DNA of 64,000 nt from Gordionus sp. m RMFG-2023 (Eukaryota > Nematomorpha > Gordioida > Chordodea > Parachordodidae), in contig NC_088777.1 in assembly GCF_954871325.1 (NCBI RefSeq), forward strand, positions 46,105,366 to 46,169,365. The letters run 5' to 3'. The position numbers and the translations under genes were made by a program. The notes under the pieces are model-generated. The model was not told the DNA's origin. It saw only the letters and a program-made list of their open reading frames with translations, and did no database searches. Positions 63,556-64,000 of the stretch are shown here, piece by piece (position 1 is the first letter of the stretch; each line of letters begins with the position of its first letter).

Positions 63556-63810
63556 TCATAACTCACGAACGGTTCATTTTGCTGATGTCCGGATAGAAGT
63601 GCAATTAAGACTAAATAATGGCGTAACTTTTGTTAATTGCACCTCAAGTCGTTCTGCCAGCATCAAAATTTCACACTTTCCTTACTTTGCTCATAACTCA
63701 CGAACGGTTCATTCTGCTTATGTCAGGATAGAAGTGCAATTAAGACTCTAAATAATGGCATAAATTTTGTCAATTGCACCTCAAGTCGTTCTGCCAACTT
63801 CACGGACCTT
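63556..63810. repeat. Direct duplication, period about 135 bases
   Basis: TCATAACTCACGAACGGTTC, then GGATAGAAGTGCAATTAAGA, and CAATTGCACCTCAAGTCGTT-CTGCCA occur twice, first from 63556 and again from 63691, with a few substitutions and small length changes. The frame at 63533-63751 is repetitive for this reason and is unlikely to be a gene. Confidence 0.85.
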
Positions 63811-64000
63811 ATTTATATTGTATATGAAAAAAAGAATTAAAGGAATAATATAATAAAATCCAGCTTACATTTAATTATAAAAAACTCTTTGACGTAATAT
63901 TATATAAACACCTCTAATTTAATTTCCTAATTGTTTTCGTGATGTTACTCCATTTTACATTTCTGCACACCCATAGGAGAAAATAATAATTTTTAGCAAT
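63811..64000. other. Window end, nothing recognised
   Basis: AT-rich sequence with no frame, repeat or element end that I can name. Confidence 0.5.

Overview
The window is AT-rich animal nuclear DNA (spliced genes with GT-AG introns, eukaryotic transposons, metazoan-type genes). I cannot place the species: it looks like an invertebrate with many decayed DNA transposons and introns that range from 45 bases to almost 10 kb. I saw no bacterial-type operons, rRNA, tRNA or CRISPR array.

Two host genes can be supported. The main one is a ZSWIM8 (Dora/EBAX-1) orthologue on the + strand, 9047-38466. Twenty-four exons join with matching splice phases into one frame of 1865 codons including the stop, close to human ZSWIM8 from memory. 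It encodes the substrate receptor of a cullin ubiquitin ligase known for target-directed microRNA decay. The second is RPL12 (60S ribosomal protein uL11) on the - strand, 54115-54750, in four exons with introns of 43-48 bases.

Layout: 1-2310 intergenic; 2311-7585 a fold-back hAT transposon with a second hAT inside it (3190-5273); 7594-9046 upstream of ZSWIM8; 9047-38466 ZSWIM8, whose introns hold a hAT (11756-13289), several MITEs, hAT and piggyBac remnants and a duplicated copy of exon 16; 38520-42700 MITEs, a minisatellite and a faint transposase relic; 42700-46075 a broken APE-type LINE on the - strand with a hAT MITE in its 3' part; 46990-49250 a 1.3 kb direct duplication; 51758-52854 a Merlin (IS1016-like) element; 54115-54750 RPL12; 55560 to about 63350 an old reverse-transcriptase relic on the + strand, interrupted by a MITE and by a second copy of the fold-back hAT (58164-63008), which in turn carries a Helitron-like insert (58893-60608).

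The most notable signals are: (1) three tandem units of paired hairpins inside the Helitron-like insert, whose stems differ between units by compensating changes; (2) a hAT family whose right half is an inverted copy of its own left half, seen in two independent insertions with perfect 8-bp target duplications; (3) the upstream copy of ZSWIM8 exon 16, which keeps its reading frame but has no usable donor; (4) a 45-base stop-free intron in RPL12. Exon boundaries come from reading frame, splice signals and protein similarity recalled from memory; no search was run.
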